64,000 nucleotides of DNA, from NCBI GenBank assembly GCA_036555585.1, contig DATBLE010000008.1:1-64000 (forward strand). Direction: 5' to 3'. The DNA is from DATBLE01 sp036555585 (GTDB taxonomy: Bacteria > Actinomycetota > Thermoleophilia > Gaiellales > Gaiellaceae). The notes beneath the pieces are model-generated. The model had not been told where the DNA came from. It was given only the letters and a program-made list of their open reading frames with translations, and ran no database searches. Position 1 is the first letter of the stretch. The number at the start of each line of letters is the position of its first letter. Of this stretch, positions 8,264 through 17,509 are shown piece by piece. The position numbers and the translations under genes were made by a program.

Positions 8264-9817
8264 GTGACAGAAAGGCCCGTCCAGACCATCCTGGATGGCA
8301 CCGAGCCCCGGACGTCTCGAGCAATCGAGGCGTCCGGGGTCTCGAAGCATTTCGGCGGCGTCCAGGCGCTCCGCTCGGCATCCTTCTCGGCCGACTTCGG
8401 CGAGGTGCACGCGCTCGTCGGCGAGAACGGCGCGGGCAAGAGCACGATGATCAAGATCCTCTCGGCCGTGCTGGCCCCCGACGAGGGCACGGTGCGTGTC
8501 AAGGGTGACGAGGTCTCGCTCGCGAGCCCCCTCGAGGCACGGCGGCTCGGGGTCGGCACCGTCTTCCAGGAGCTCACGCTCCTGCCGTGGATGACGGTGG
8601 CCGAGAATCTCCTGCTCGGAAACGAGCCGCTGAGCCGGACGAGACTGATCCGGCGGCGGCAGCTTCCGGCGCGTGCGGACGAGATCCTCGCCGGCTACGG
8701 CGTCGAGGGGATCGACCCGCTCGAGCTCGTGGCGTCGCTCCCGCTGGCACAGCGGCAGACGATCGAGATCGTCCGCACGCTCCTGCGCGACCCCGAGATC
8801 CTCTTTCTCGACGAGCCGACCTCCGCGCTCGGGGAGCGGGAGGTCGAGTGGCTCTTCGGCCTGGTGCGCGATCTGCGCGAGCGAGGCCGCTGCATCATCT
8901 TCACCTCGCACCGGTGGGGGGAGGTGGTCAACATCGCCGACCGGATCACCGTCTTCCGAAACGGCGAGTTCGTGACCACCCGGGAGCACATGGACGAGGC
9001 CGAGGCGGTGACGCTGATGACCGGCCGCACGATCGAGCGCATGTACCCGGAGCTGCCCCGGCCGGCCCAGGACGCAGAGGTGGCGCTCGACGTCCGCGAC
9101 CTGCGCGGCGCACGCGTCGACGGCGTCTCGTTCCAGGTGCGGCGGGGCGAGATCCTCGGGGTCGGCGGCCTCGCCGGCCAGGGACAGCGCGATCTGTTCA
9201 TGACCCTGTTCGCCGCACGCCGGCCGAGCGGCGGCGAGATCTCGGTCGGCGGCAAGCGCGTGCGGCTGCGCAACCCGCACGATGCGATCGACGCGCGTCT
9301 CGGGATCGCGCTCGTCCCCGAGGACCGCAAGAGCGAGGGCCTGATGCTGCCCCTCTCGGTCCGGGACAACCTGAGCCTCGTCGTGCTCTCACGCGTCTCC
9401 GCCGGGGGGATCGTGCGGCGTCTGCTCGAGAACCGAATGGTGTGGCGGATGGTGGAGCGCCTCCAGATCCGGACGAGGCGCGTCGCGGTCCAGGAGGTCG
9501 GCACCCTCTCCGGCGGCAATCAGCAGAAGGTCCTGATCGGCCGCTGGCTTCTCGCCGAGCCGGACATCATGCTGCTCTACGACATCACCCGCGGCGTCGA
9601 CGTGGGCACGAAGCACGACATCTACCAGCTGATGGTGGATCTCATCCGCGAAGGCAAGGCGCTCCTCTTCTACTCGTCGGACACGGAGGAGATGGCGCAC
9701 GTCTGCCACCGCGTGCTGATCATGCGCGAAGGCAGGATCGCGGGCGAGCTCGCAGGCGACGAGATCGACGCGGAGCGGCTGGTCGCGGCCGCGCTGAAGG
9801 AGCATGCCGCCGTCTGA
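8264..9817 (+). CDS. sugar ABC transporter ATPase, tandem NBD (RbsA/MglA-type)
   Basis: A 517-residue protein with two nucleotide-binding domains. NBD1 has Walker A GENGAGKS (53-60), a weak signature (SLPLAQRQ) and Walker B LFLDEPTSAL. NBD2 has no true Walker A (GLAGQGQRD, as usual in this family) and a good signature LSGGNQQK. Its Walker B reads LLYDITRGVDVG where most relatives have LDEPTRGVDVG, so the catalytic Glu is missing in NBD2. Function should rest on NBD1. The GTG at 8264 gives the normal N-terminus 11 bases after the binding-protein stop; it overlaps the permease gene by 14 bases. Confidence 0.9.
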   Translation: MTERPVQTILDGTEPRTSRAIEASGVSKHFGGVQALRSASFSADFGEVHALVGENGAGKSTMIKILSAVLAPDEGTVRVKGDEVSLASPLEARRLGVGTVFQELTLLPWMTVAENLLLGNEPLSRTRLIRRRQLPARADEILAGYGVEGIDPLELVASLPLAQRQTIEIVRTLLRDPEILFLDEPTSALGEREVEWLFGLVRDLRERGRCIIFTSHRWGEVVNIADRITVFRNGEFVTTREHMDEAEAVTLMTGRTIERMYPELPRPAQDAEVALDVRDLRGARVDGVSFQVRRGEILGVGGLAGQGQRDLFMTLFAARRPSGGEISVGGKRVRLRNPHDAIDARLGIALVPEDRKSEGLMLPLSVRDNLSLVVLSRVSAGGIVRRLLENRMVWRMVERLQIRTRRVAVQEVGTLSGGNQQKVLIGRWLLAEPDIMLLYDITRGVDVGTKHDIYQLMVDLIREGKALLFYSSDTEEMAHVCHRVLIMREGRIAGELAGDEIDAERLVAAALKEHAAV

Positions 9818-10802
9818 GACGCAACCGCGGTTCCGGAGCAGGTCTCGCTGGGGGCACTTCAGCGTCCAGCAGGCCCCGCTCCTGCTCTCCTTCGCGATCC
9901 TCGCGGGGACGTTCGGGGTGTACGTCGGCCTCTTCGTCGCGAACCAGCACCATTTCCTGACGCCCTTCGAAGGCCAGTCGATCGTGAACACCGCGCTTCC
10001 ACTCGTCTTCGCCGCCGTCGGGCAGAGCATCGTCGTCCTGACGCGCGGTATCGACCTCTCCGTCGGCGGCGTGATGGCGCTGACGAACACGATCGTCGCG
10101 TCGAACATGCACGCGTCCACCGGCTCGATGGTCGCCTGGAGCCTGATCGGGCTGGTCATCGGCGCCGGGGCCGGCCTCGTCAACGGCTGCCTGATCGCGT
10201 TCGGACGGCTGCAGCCGATCCTGGTCACGCTCGCGACGCTGTCGATCTACACCGGGCTCGCGATCAAGGTGCTCCCCGAGCCGGGAGGCGCGATTCCGGT
10301 CGAGTACACGAAATACATGGCCAACGTGAACGGCCCCTGGGGGCTGATCTACGTCGCCGGCCTCCTCCTGGTCTGGTTCGTCTTCCGGCGGACCCCGTTC
10401 GGAGTTGCGGTCTACGCCATCGGCAACGACCAGGCCGCGGCGCGCGCGAGCGGCATCAAGGTGCGGCCCGCCAAGGTCGGGGTGTACGTCTTCGCAGGTA
10501 CGCTGTACTCCGCCGGTGCGCTCTTCTTCTCGGCGACGACCCTGGGCGGGGACGCGACGGCGTTCGACCCCTTCATCCTAACCTCGATCGCGGCCGTCGT
10601 GCTGGGCGGGATCAGCTTCTTCGGCGGGCGCGGGAGCGCAGTCGGCGCAGTAGCGGGCGCGTTCGCGCTCACCCTCGTGACGCCCCTGCTCTTCCAGGCG
10701 AACGTCAACCAGCTCTACACGGACGCGTTTCAGGGCCTCTTCCTCGTGCTGGCGGTCGTGCTCGCCGGCCTCGTCGGACGACTTGTGAGCGCCCGAGCGT
10801 GA
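9804..10802 (+). CDS. sugar ABC transporter permease (RbsC-type), first
   Basis: A 332-residue BPD_transp_2 permease with eight to ten hydrophobic segments. Family landmarks are VVLTRGIDLSVGGVMALT, GLVNGCLIAFGRLQPILVTLAT, YAIGNDQAAARASGIKV and the C-terminal VLGGISFFGGRGSAVGA. It starts inside the ATPase gene and overlaps the second permease by four bases. The two permeases probably form a heterodimeric channel served by the preceding ATPase. Confidence 0.9.
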   Translation: MPPSETQPRFRSRSRWGHFSVQQAPLLLSFAILAGTFGVYVGLFVANQHHFLTPFEGQSIVNTALPLVFAAVGQSIVVLTRGIDLSVGGVMALTNTIVASNMHASTGSMVAWSLIGLVIGAGAGLVNGCLIAFGRLQPILVTLATLSIYTGLAIKVLPEPGGAIPVEYTKYMANVNGPWGLIYVAGLLLVWFVFRRTPFGVAVYAIGNDQAAARASGIKVRPAKVGVYVFAGTLYSAGALFFSATTLGGDATAFDPFILTSIAAVVLGGISFFGGRGSAVGAVAGAFALTLVTPLLFQANVNQLYTDAFQGLFLVLAVVLAGLVGRLVSARA

Positions 10803-11797
10803 GCGTCGCCACGGCAGCGGCGAAGGAGAGGATTCGGAGAGTCCCCGAATCCCTGACGCCGAACCGCCTGCGCACGATCGTCGCCTTCGTCGCGGCGATT
10901 GCCGTATTCGTGATCGGCGACATCCTCCATCCCGGCTTCGGAAGCGCCGAATCGGTCAAGGCGATCCTGCTCACGGCGTCCTTCGTCGGATTCGTCGCGG
11001 CAGGTCAGACCTTCGTCGTGCTCGTGGGCGGGATCGACCTCTCCGTCCCCTGGGTGCTGAACGCTGCCGCCATCCTCGTCGTCACGACCTCGCTCGGCCA
11101 GGACGGGCGCGCAGCATGGGCGGTGCTCCTGACGCTGGCAATGGGCCTCGGATTCGGTCTCGTCAACGGCCTCGCCGTCGCCTTCCTGGCCGTCCCGGCG
11201 GTTGTGATCACGCTGGCCATGAACGGCATCGCCCAGGGCCTCACGCTCGGCCTCTCCCAGGGCCTCACCTGCTCGTCCTGCGCCTCCTACGCACCGCCGG
11301 TCGTCCGGGACGCGGTGACAGGAGAAGCGCTCGGGATTCCCGGGGGGCTGTTCCTCTGGCTCGGGATCGTGCTCCTGATGACGTTCGTGCTCGGCTACAC
11401 GACCTTCGGCCGGCGCGTGTATGCGATCGGCAACAACTCCGAGGCCAGCTTCCTCGCCGGGGTGAACGTCCGCCTCGTGACGGTCGTGCTCTACATGCTG
11501 TCGGGCATGTTCGCGGCCTTCGCGGGGATCACGCTGGCGGCGTACGGCGGCCAGGCCTCGCTCGGGATGGGCGACCCGTACCTCTTCCAGTCGATCGCCG
11601 CCGTCGTCATCGGCGGCGTGTCGATCCTCGGCGGCCGCGGCAACTACCTCGGCTCGACGGCAGGCTCGGTCACGCTCGTCGCGCTCGTCACGCTCCTGCT
11701 CGCCGAGAACATGCCCGACTGGGGGCGCGACGTCGTCTACGGAGGCGTGATCCTGGTCATCCTGCTCCTCTACGGTCGAGAGAAGACGGCTGTCTAG
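10799..11797 (+). CDS. sugar ABC transporter permease (RbsC-type), second
   Basis: A second 332-residue BPD_transp_2 permease, starting with a GTG that overlaps the first permease's stop by four bases. It has the same landmarks (VVLVGGIDLSVPWVLNAA, GLVNGLAVAFLAVPAVVITLAM, YAIGNNSEASFLAGVNV, VIGGVSILGGRGNYLGS). Two different permeases with one tandem ATPase and one binding protein is a common layout for this transporter class. A CSSCASY segment in the large loop is unusual for the family and could form a disulfide or bind a ligand; that is a guess. Confidence 0.9.
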   Translation: MSVATAAAKERIRRVPESLTPNRLRTIVAFVAAIAVFVIGDILHPGFGSAESVKAILLTASFVGFVAAGQTFVVLVGGIDLSVPWVLNAAAILVVTTSLGQDGRAAWAVLLTLAMGLGFGLVNGLAVAFLAVPAVVITLAMNGIAQGLTLGLSQGLTCSSCASYAPPVVRDAVTGEALGIPGGLFLWLGIVLLMTFVLGYTTFGRRVYAIGNNSEASFLAGVNVRLVTVVLYMLSGMFAAFAGITLAAYGGQASLGMGDPYLFQSIAAVVIGGVSILGGRGNYLGSTAGSVTLVALVTLLLAENMPDWGRDVVYGGVILVILLLYGREKTAV

Positions 11798-12471
11798 TGC
11801 CGCGGTTCGTCCGTCTCTCGTACGAGATCGGGTTCCGCCATCCCGGCTGGCCCGGCAACTACACCTACGAGTGGGAGCCGGTCTCGTCGATCGAGCGCGG
11901 CGACGTCGCGAACTTCGGCATCCTGCACCTCCTCGACCACTTCGGCTCCCACCTCGACGCGCCGAAGCACTTCAACGACGCGGGGCCCGCCATCGCCGAC
12001 GTCCCGCTCGAGCGCTTCGTCTACGAGCGCCCTGTGCTCGTGGACGTGCCGAAGCAGGACCGTGAGCTGGTGTCGCGCGAGGAACTCGAGGCTCACGACG
12101 AGCGGCTTCGGAACGCCGACATCGTCCTGATCCGGACCGGCTGGAGCGCCGTCCGCGACCCCGATCCGGACCGGTACGCCGCCGAAGGCCCGGGCGTGTC
12201 GCCCGACGCCTGCGAGTACCTGGCCGCGCTGCCGGACCTGAAGGCGGTCGGGCTGGACTTCATCTCCCTCGCCGCCTACCGGAAGATCGACCCGGAGGGC
12301 ATCCTCGCGCATCAGATCCTCTGCGGCGTCGACCGCGACCGGTACGTGATCATCGTCGAGGACATTGACCTCTCGGGCTACCCGCAGGACGCACACCGTC
12401 TCTACGCGATCCCCCTCTTCCCCGAGGCCGCCGACTCGAGCCCGTGCACCGTCTTCGCCGAGACGCCGTGA
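11797..12471 (+). CDS. cyclase-family (PF04199) metal hydrolase
   Basis: A 224-residue stand-alone relative of the C-terminal half of the fusion at 5383-6963. The metal motif appears as DHFGSHLDAPKHF (HxGxHxDxPxH), followed by ADIVLIRTGWS and a conserved AVGLDFISL segment. The family includes kynurenine formamidase and isatin hydrolase; members open amide or lactone-like bonds. The GTG start shares its first base with the last base of the permease's stop, so translation is coupled. In a sugar-acid operon a lactonase-like or diketo-acid hydrolase role is conceivable but unproven. Confidence 0.8.
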   Translation: MPRFVRLSYEIGFRHPGWPGNYTYEWEPVSSIERGDVANFGILHLLDHFGSHLDAPKHFNDAGPAIADVPLERFVYERPVLVDVPKQDRELVSREELEAHDERLRNADIVLIRTGWSAVRDPDPDRYAAEGPGVSPDACEYLAALPDLKAVGLDFISLAAYRKIDPEGILAHQILCGVDRDRYVIIVEDIDLSGYPQDAHRLYAIPLFPEAADSSPCTVFAETP

Positions 12472-12472
12472 C

Positions 12473-13684
12473 ATGAAGGTCACGGCCCTCGAGACGATCC
12501 TCGTCGACGAGTTCCCCAATCTCTGTTACGTCCGTGTCCACACCGACGAGGGCGTCGTCGGCCTCGGCGAGACCTTCTTCGCCGCCCAGGCCGTGTCCGC
12601 GTGGGTGCACGAGGTCGCAGCCGGCTACCTGCTCGGAAAGGATCCGCTCCAGATCGACCGGCACTGGCAGGGGCTGAACCCGTTCGTCGGTTTCGGCGCG
12701 AGCGCCGTCGAGAATCGCGGCCGCTCCGCAGTCGACATCGCCCTCTGGGACTTGCTCGGGAAGGTGTGCGGACAGCCTGTCTACCAGCTGCTCGGCGGAG
12801 CCAGCCGCGACCGGATCCGCACGTACAACACGTGCGCCGGCTACCGCTACGTCCGTCGCGTGCCCGAGACCGCCGGGCTCCCCGTCTCAAACTGGAACAC
12901 GGACCCGGCCGCGGCCGGTTCCTACGAGGATCTCGACTGGTTCCTGAACGACGCCGGCGGCCTTGCACACAGCCTGCTCGAGCAGGGCATCACCGGGATG
13001 AAGATCTGGCCGCTCGATCCCTACGCGGAGGCGAGCGGCGGCCAGTGGATCTCGAGCGACGATCTCCAGAAGGGGATCGAGCCCTTCCGCAAGGTGCGCG
13101 AGGCGGTCGGAGACCGGATGGAGCTGATGGTCGAGATGCACTCGCTCTGGAACCTGCCGAGCGCGATCAAGATCGCCAGGGCGCTGGAGGAGTACGAGCC
13201 GACGTGGTTCGAGGATCCGGTGAAGATGGACAACGTCGACGCGCTGGCCCGGTTCGCTGAGTCGACCCGCGTGCCGACCGCGGCGAGCGAGACGCTCGGC
13301 ACGCGCTGGGCCTACCGCGAGCTGCTCGAGCGCGCGCCGGTCGGCGTCGTCATCTTCGATCCCGCCTGGGTCGGCGGGATCAGCGAGGGGAAGAAGGTGG
13401 CGACGCTCGCCGAGGCGTGGCAGCTCCCGATCGCGCCGCACGACTGCTCGGGCCCGGTCGAGTTCGCGGCCGCGGTGCATCTCTCGATCAACGCGCCGAA
13501 CGCGCTCGTGCAGGAGTCCGTCAGGGCCTTCTACACCGGGTGGTACCGCGAGCTCGTCACGGAGATCCCGCGCGTCGAGGACGGGTGGGTCTACCCGCCG
13601 ACCGGGCCCGGGCTGGGCACCGAGCTGCTCCCCGAGCTGCTCGAGCGGCCCGACACGACCAGTCGCACCTCGGCGCTCGACTGA
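12473..13684 (+). CDS. enolase-superfamily (mandelate racemase/MLE-type) sugar-acid dehydratase
   Basis: A 403-residue enolase-superfamily protein. The N-terminal capping domain begins MKVTALETILVDEF with GVVGLGETFF. The barrel shows ITGMKIWPLDP (Lys-bearing beta-2), LMVEMHSLWN, PTWFEDPVKMDN and VPTAASETLG (metal ligands on beta-3 to beta-5), and PIAPHDCSGPVEF with the general His. These fit an acid-sugar dehydratase. The ATG is one base after the cyclase stop. Which sugar acid is used cannot be told from the sequence. Confidence 0.85.
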   Translation: MKVTALETILVDEFPNLCYVRVHTDEGVVGLGETFFAAQAVSAWVHEVAAGYLLGKDPLQIDRHWQGLNPFVGFGASAVENRGRSAVDIALWDLLGKVCGQPVYQLLGGASRDRIRTYNTCAGYRYVRRVPETAGLPVSNWNTDPAAAGSYEDLDWFLNDAGGLAHSLLEQGITGMKIWPLDPYAEASGGQWISSDDLQKGIEPFRKVREAVGDRMELMVEMHSLWNLPSAIKIARALEEYEPTWFEDPVKMDNVDALARFAESTRVPTAASETLGTRWAYRELLERAPVGVVIFDPAWVGGISEGKKVATLAEAWQLPIAPHDCSGPVEFAAAVHLSINAPNALVQESVRAFYTGWYRELVTEIPRVEDGWVYPPTGPGLGTELLPELLERPDTTSRTSALD

Positions 13685-13696
13685 CCGTCCGCGAGG

Positions 13697-14833
13697 CTAC
13701 TTCGCCGCGCGCGTGTCCGTCCGCCTCAGCGTCTCCGAGTCGACTTCGTAGGGCCCGAGCGCGTCGAAGTCGATGTCGAGGCCGTGGCCGGGCTGCTCGT
13801 ACGGGTAGGCGAACCCGTCCTCGATCCGTAGCGGCCGGCGGATCGCCCCGAGCTCGGTCATGGTCCCGCCGCGCACCCATTCGAGCACGAGGGCGTTCGG
13901 GATCGCGCAGAGCGCCCCGACCGTCAGCTCGGCGACGTAGTGCGGCGCGACTTGCCGGTGAAACGCGGAGGCGAGCCCGGCCACGCGCATCAGTCCGGTG
14001 AAGCCTCCGACACGGCAGACGTCCGGCTGGACGACGTCGACGGCGTCCGCTTCGAGATAGCGCAGGAACTGGGCCTCGCTGTAGATGCTTTCCCCGACCG
14101 CGATCGGAAGGAAGGTGGATCTGCGGAGGTCGGCATGGCCGCGGACGTCCTCGGGATGGAGCGGTTCCTCCAGCCACGCGAGGTCTGCTCCTGCCGCCTC
14201 GAGCACCGGCGCGCGCCGACGCGCGTCGGCGACCGTCCACGCCTGGTTCGCGTCCACGCAGAGACGCCGGCCTGCCCCGAGCAGCTTCCGGACCGCCCGG
14301 ACCCGCGCCGCGTCCTCCTCCGGGTCGTCCCGGCCGACCTTGATCTTGATCCAGTCGAAGCCGTCCGCCAGCATCGTCTCGACGTGGTCGAGCAGCGCGT
14401 CCTCCTCGAGGAAGAGGTCGATGCCGCTTCCGTACACGGGCACGCGCTCGTGGCAGGCGCCGAGCAGCCGGTGGAGCGGGTGCCCCACCGCCTTTCCGAC
14501 GATGTCCCACAATGCCGTGTCGACGGCGGCCAACGCGAGGTGGACGAGGCCGCTGCCGTTGCGGCGAAGCTGCTTCTCCAGGAACGACCACACCCGGCCG
14601 GCCGCGAACGGGCTCTCCCCGAGAAGCATGGCCGCGCAGTAGTCGTCGACGAGCGCGACGATCGCGCTTCCGCCCACGCCCGTCGTGTACGAGATACCGG
14701 TTCCGGCGATGCCGGTGTCCGTCGTGACCTCGGTGACGACGTACTCCAGGGCGGTCACATGGTGGGTGGAGTCCTCCCAGCGGACGGTCGGGGGGATCCG
14801 GTAGAGCCGCGACCGGACGCACTCGATCCTCAT
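13697..14833 (-). CDS. enolase-superfamily (mandelate racemase/MLE-type) protein
   Basis: A 378-residue member with the Lys-x-Lys motif WIKIKVGRDD on beta-2, as in the muconate-lactonizing/mandelate racemase groups. Metal ligands lie in LCVDANQAW, LAWLEEPLHPED and IAVGESIYS, and the general-base region in VAPHYVAEL. It is transcribed toward the preceding dehydratase (13-base gap) and its ATG at 14833 is divergent from the FAD oxidase. It could be a dehydratase, epimerase or cycloisomerase acting on a related sugar acid. Confidence 0.85.
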   Translation of the reverse strand: MRIECVRSRLYRIPPTVRWEDSTHHVTALEYVVTEVTTDTGIAGTGISYTTGVGGSAIVALVDDYCAAMLLGESPFAAGRVWSFLEKQLRRNGSGLVHLALAAVDTALWDIVGKAVGHPLHRLLGACHERVPVYGSGIDLFLEEDALLDHVETMLADGFDWIKIKVGRDDPEEDAARVRAVRKLLGAGRRLCVDANQAWTVADARRRAPVLEAAGADLAWLEEPLHPEDVRGHADLRRSTFLPIAVGESIYSEAQFLRYLEADAVDVVQPDVCRVGGFTGLMRVAGLASAFHRQVAPHYVAELTVGALCAIPNALVLEWVRGGTMTELGAIRRPLRIEDGFAYPYEQPGHGLDIDFDALGPYEVDSETLRRTDTRAAK

Positions 14834-14890
14834 CCGGCGGAGCGTACGTACCCGGGGCAAGGGGATGTCGCGCGGTAGGCTCGGAGGCCG

Positions 14891-16288
14891 ATGCCTACAT
14901 CGCTGCCGGTGAGCGATCTGCGTGATCGGCTCCTCGAGCTCGTTCCCGACGATTCCCGGGTCAGCACCGGCGAGAGCATCCTCGAGCTCCACGGCCGGGA
15001 CCTGACCTACCACCAGCCGCACGCGCCGGACGTCGTCGTGCTCCCGGAAACAGCGGAGGAGGTCGGCGCCGTGCTCGCGTTGGCGACCCGCGAACGGGTC
15101 CCCGTCGTGCCGTTCGGGGCCGGCACGAGCCTCGAGGGGCACGTGATTCCCGTTCAGGGCGGGATCAGCCTCGACCTGACGCGGATGAACCGGATCGTCG
15201 AGGTGAATGCCGGCGACCTGGACGCGACGGTCCAGGCCGGCGTGCTGCGAAGCGAGCTCAACGCGCGGATCGGAGGCAAAGGCCTGTTCTTTCCCGTCGA
15301 CCCGGGAGCGGATGCCACCCTCGGAGGCATGGCGGCGACGAACGCGAGCGGAACGACCACCGTGCGTTACGGGAACATGCGCGCCCAGGTGCTCGCGCTC
15401 GAGGTGGTCCTGGCGGACGGCACGATTCTCCGCACGGGCGGGCGGGCCCGGAAGTCTTCAGCCGGCTACGACCTCACGCAACTCTTCGTCGGGTCCGAGG
15501 GGACGCTGGGAGTGATCACGGAGTTGACCCTTCGCCTGCACGGAATCCCCGAGTACACGATCGCGGCGCGGGCCTCGTTCCCGGACGTCGGGGCGGCCTG
15601 CCGGGCGAGCACGGCGATCGTCGGCTCTGGGCTGCTGGTGACGCGCGTCGAGCTGATGGACGAGCCGACGATCCTCGCGGTGAACGCACACAAGGAGAGC
15701 GACTACCCGGCGCACCCGACCATCCTGCTCGAGCTCTCGGGCAGCAATTCGGCCGTCGCCGCGGACGTCGAGGCGGCACGCGAGCTCTCGATCGCCGAGG
15801 GGTGCACGGCCTTCGTGCTCGAGCACGATCCGGAGGCGCGGGCCCGACTGTGGGAGGCGCGGCACCATGTTGCGCACGCACTGCTGGCCGGCGGCATGGG
15901 CCGGCGCCTGATGAGCACCGATGTCTGCGTGCCGTTGTCCGAGCTTCCCGGGGCAATCGGCGTCGCCAGGACGTTCGTCGACGGCCTGGGCATACCGGCG
16001 GCGATCCTCGGCCACGTCGGGGACGGCAACTACCACGTCGCGTTCCTGATCGACGTGGACCGAGAGGACGAGGTTCGAACCGCGAAGAAGATCAACGCGA
16101 CGATCGTCGAGGACGCGCTCGCTCGCGGCGGAACGTGCACCGGCGAGCACGGGATCGGCCTCGGCAAGATCGGCTACCTCGAGCGCGAGCACGGCGACCT
16201 CCTGCCGCTCATGCGCGGGATCAAGAACCTGCTCGACCCCGCCGGGATCCTCAATCCCGGCAAGGTGCTGGCGAGCACGCCCGCGTGA
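14891..16288 (+). CDS. FAD-binding 2-hydroxyacid oxidase (GlcD/D-lactate dehydrogenase-type)
   Basis: A 465-residue FAD-linked oxidase. The FAD_binding_4 domain shows VVVLPETAEEVGAVLALA, VPFGAGTSLEGHVIP and ATLGGMAATNASGTTTVRYG; the C-terminal FAD-oxidase domain shows LGHVGDGNYHV and GTCTGEHGIGLGK, the metal/substrate-site motifs. It should oxidise a D-2-hydroxy acid (glycolate or D-lactate) to the keto acid and pass electrons to the respiratory chain. With the FMN enzyme at 4198-5370 the locus can handle both stereochemical types of hydroxy acid. It is divergent from the enolase gene, with 57 bases between. Confidence 0.88.
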   Translation: MPTSLPVSDLRDRLLELVPDDSRVSTGESILELHGRDLTYHQPHAPDVVVLPETAEEVGAVLALATRERVPVVPFGAGTSLEGHVIPVQGGISLDLTRMNRIVEVNAGDLDATVQAGVLRSELNARIGGKGLFFPVDPGADATLGGMAATNASGTTTVRYGNMRAQVLALEVVLADGTILRTGGRARKSSAGYDLTQLFVGSEGTLGVITELTLRLHGIPEYTIAARASFPDVGAACRASTAIVGSGLLVTRVELMDEPTILAVNAHKESDYPAHPTILLELSGSNSAVAADVEAARELSIAEGCTAFVLEHDPEARARLWEARHHVAHALLAGGMGRRLMSTDVCVPLSELPGAIGVARTFVDGLGIPAAILGHVGDGNYHVAFLIDVDREDEVRTAKKINATIVEDALARGGTCTGEHGIGLGKIGYLEREHGDLLPLMRGIKNLLDPAGILNPGKVLASTPA

Positions 16289-16314
16289 ACCCGCCGGCCT
16301 CGAGGGTCCGGCGG

Positions 16315-17502
16315 TCAGTGCTCGAACGGGCGCTCGAGCGGAAGCGACCGGTCGAGCTCGACGCCGAAACCGGGGCGATCGAGCGCGGATGCGCGTAGCC
16401 TCCCGCGCTCGGGCACCGGTTCGTCGACGAAGAGCGGGCTGAACATCGGGGTGACCCGGTCTCCACCGGGCGCCATCATCAGAAACTCCGCGAACGGTGT
16501 CCCCGGACGCGTGACGACGAAGTGCGAGCTGTACACGCTCGAGCCGTGCGGGACGACCGGGATGTCGTGTGCGTCCGCGTACGCGGCGATCTTGAGCAAT
16601 TCGGTCAGCCCCCCGCACCAGCCGACGTCCGGTTGCACCACGTCGCAGCACCCCATGTCGATCAGCATGCGGAAACCGAGCTTCCCGGCCTCGTGCTCCC
16701 CGGTCGTGAGGAGCAACCCGGGCGGCAGGCGGCGGCGGAGCTCCGCATAGCCCCAGTAGTCGTCAGGCGGCAGACACTCCTCGAGCCAGCGAAACCGGTA
16801 CGGCCGCAGGCCTTCGGCAAGCCGGAGCGCGTACCGAAGGTCGAGCGACATCCAGCAGTCGTAGGCGAGGAAGAAGTCGTCGCCGACGCGGGCGCGCATC
16901 TCCTCCGCCGTCTCGAGGTTCTTTCGCAGGCCCTCGTCCCCCTCCGCGGGCCCGTGCACGAGCGGCAGCTTGCCGCCGACGAAGCCCAGCTCCTTGGCGA
17001 GATCGGGGCGGGGACCGGTCGCGTAGAACTCGATCTCCTCCCGGACGGCACCGCCGATCAGCGCGCACACCGGCTCGTCCCGCAGCTTCCCGAGCAGATC
17101 CCACAAGGCGAGGTCGACGGCTGAGAGAGCGTTGAGCGCGAGCCCTTTGCGCCCGTAGAACAACGTGGAGCGCCACATCTGATCCCACATCAGCTCGACC
17201 CGGTCGGCCCGCTGCCTCTCGACGAAGCGCGACAGGTGCCGCTCGACGAGGAAGCAGGCCGGAAGACCGCCGGTCGAGACGCCGACCCCGACGACGCCGT
17301 TCTCGGCCTCGGCCTCGACGACCACGGTGCCGAGCACGTTCAGCCCGAACGACGACCGGGTGTCGCGATACTCGCGGTAGCGCGCCATCGGCGTGGAGAT
17401 CTGCGAATCGATCCAGTGACCTGCAGCCTGATCGTGGTAGTCGGCGCCACCGCCGGTGAGAACCGACGCGCGAAGCTCGACGATCCGTGGAACGGGCTTC
17501 AT
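16315..17502 (-). CDS. L-rhamnonate dehydratase-like enolase-superfamily enzyme
   Basis: A 395-residue enzyme that I recognise as the rhamnonate dehydratase group: HWIDSQISTPMARY near residue 29, RSSFGLNVLGTVVVE, MWDQMWRSTLFYGRKGL, EIEFYATGPRPDLAKELGF and FFLAYDCWMSLD are distinctive. Metal and catalytic residues follow in RFRWLEECLPPDDY, TTGEHEAG and VVPHGSSVY. It dehydrates L-rhamnonate (or L-mannonate/L-lyxonate) to the 2-keto-3-deoxy acid. This is the best functional anchor of the island and suggests that the transporter upstream moves an L-rhamnose-type sugar or acid. The universal stress gene ends 7 bases before this gene's start on the same strand. Confidence 0.87.
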   Translation of the reverse strand: MKPVPRIVELRASVLTGGGADYHDQAAGHWIDSQISTPMARYREYRDTRSSFGLNVLGTVVVEAEAENGVVGVGVSTGGLPACFLVERHLSRFVERQRADRVELMWDQMWRSTLFYGRKGLALNALSAVDLALWDLLGKLRDEPVCALIGGAVREEIEFYATGPRPDLAKELGFVGGKLPLVHGPAEGDEGLRKNLETAEEMRARVGDDFFLAYDCWMSLDLRYALRLAEGLRPYRFRWLEECLPPDDYWGYAELRRRLPPGLLLTTGEHEAGKLGFRMLIDMGCCDVVQPDVGWCGGLTELLKIAAYADAHDIPVVPHGSSVYSSHFVVTRPGTPFAEFLMMAPGGDRVTPMFSPLFVDEPVPERGRLRASALDRPGFGVELDRSLPLERPFEH

Positions 17503-17509
17503 CGGACGG

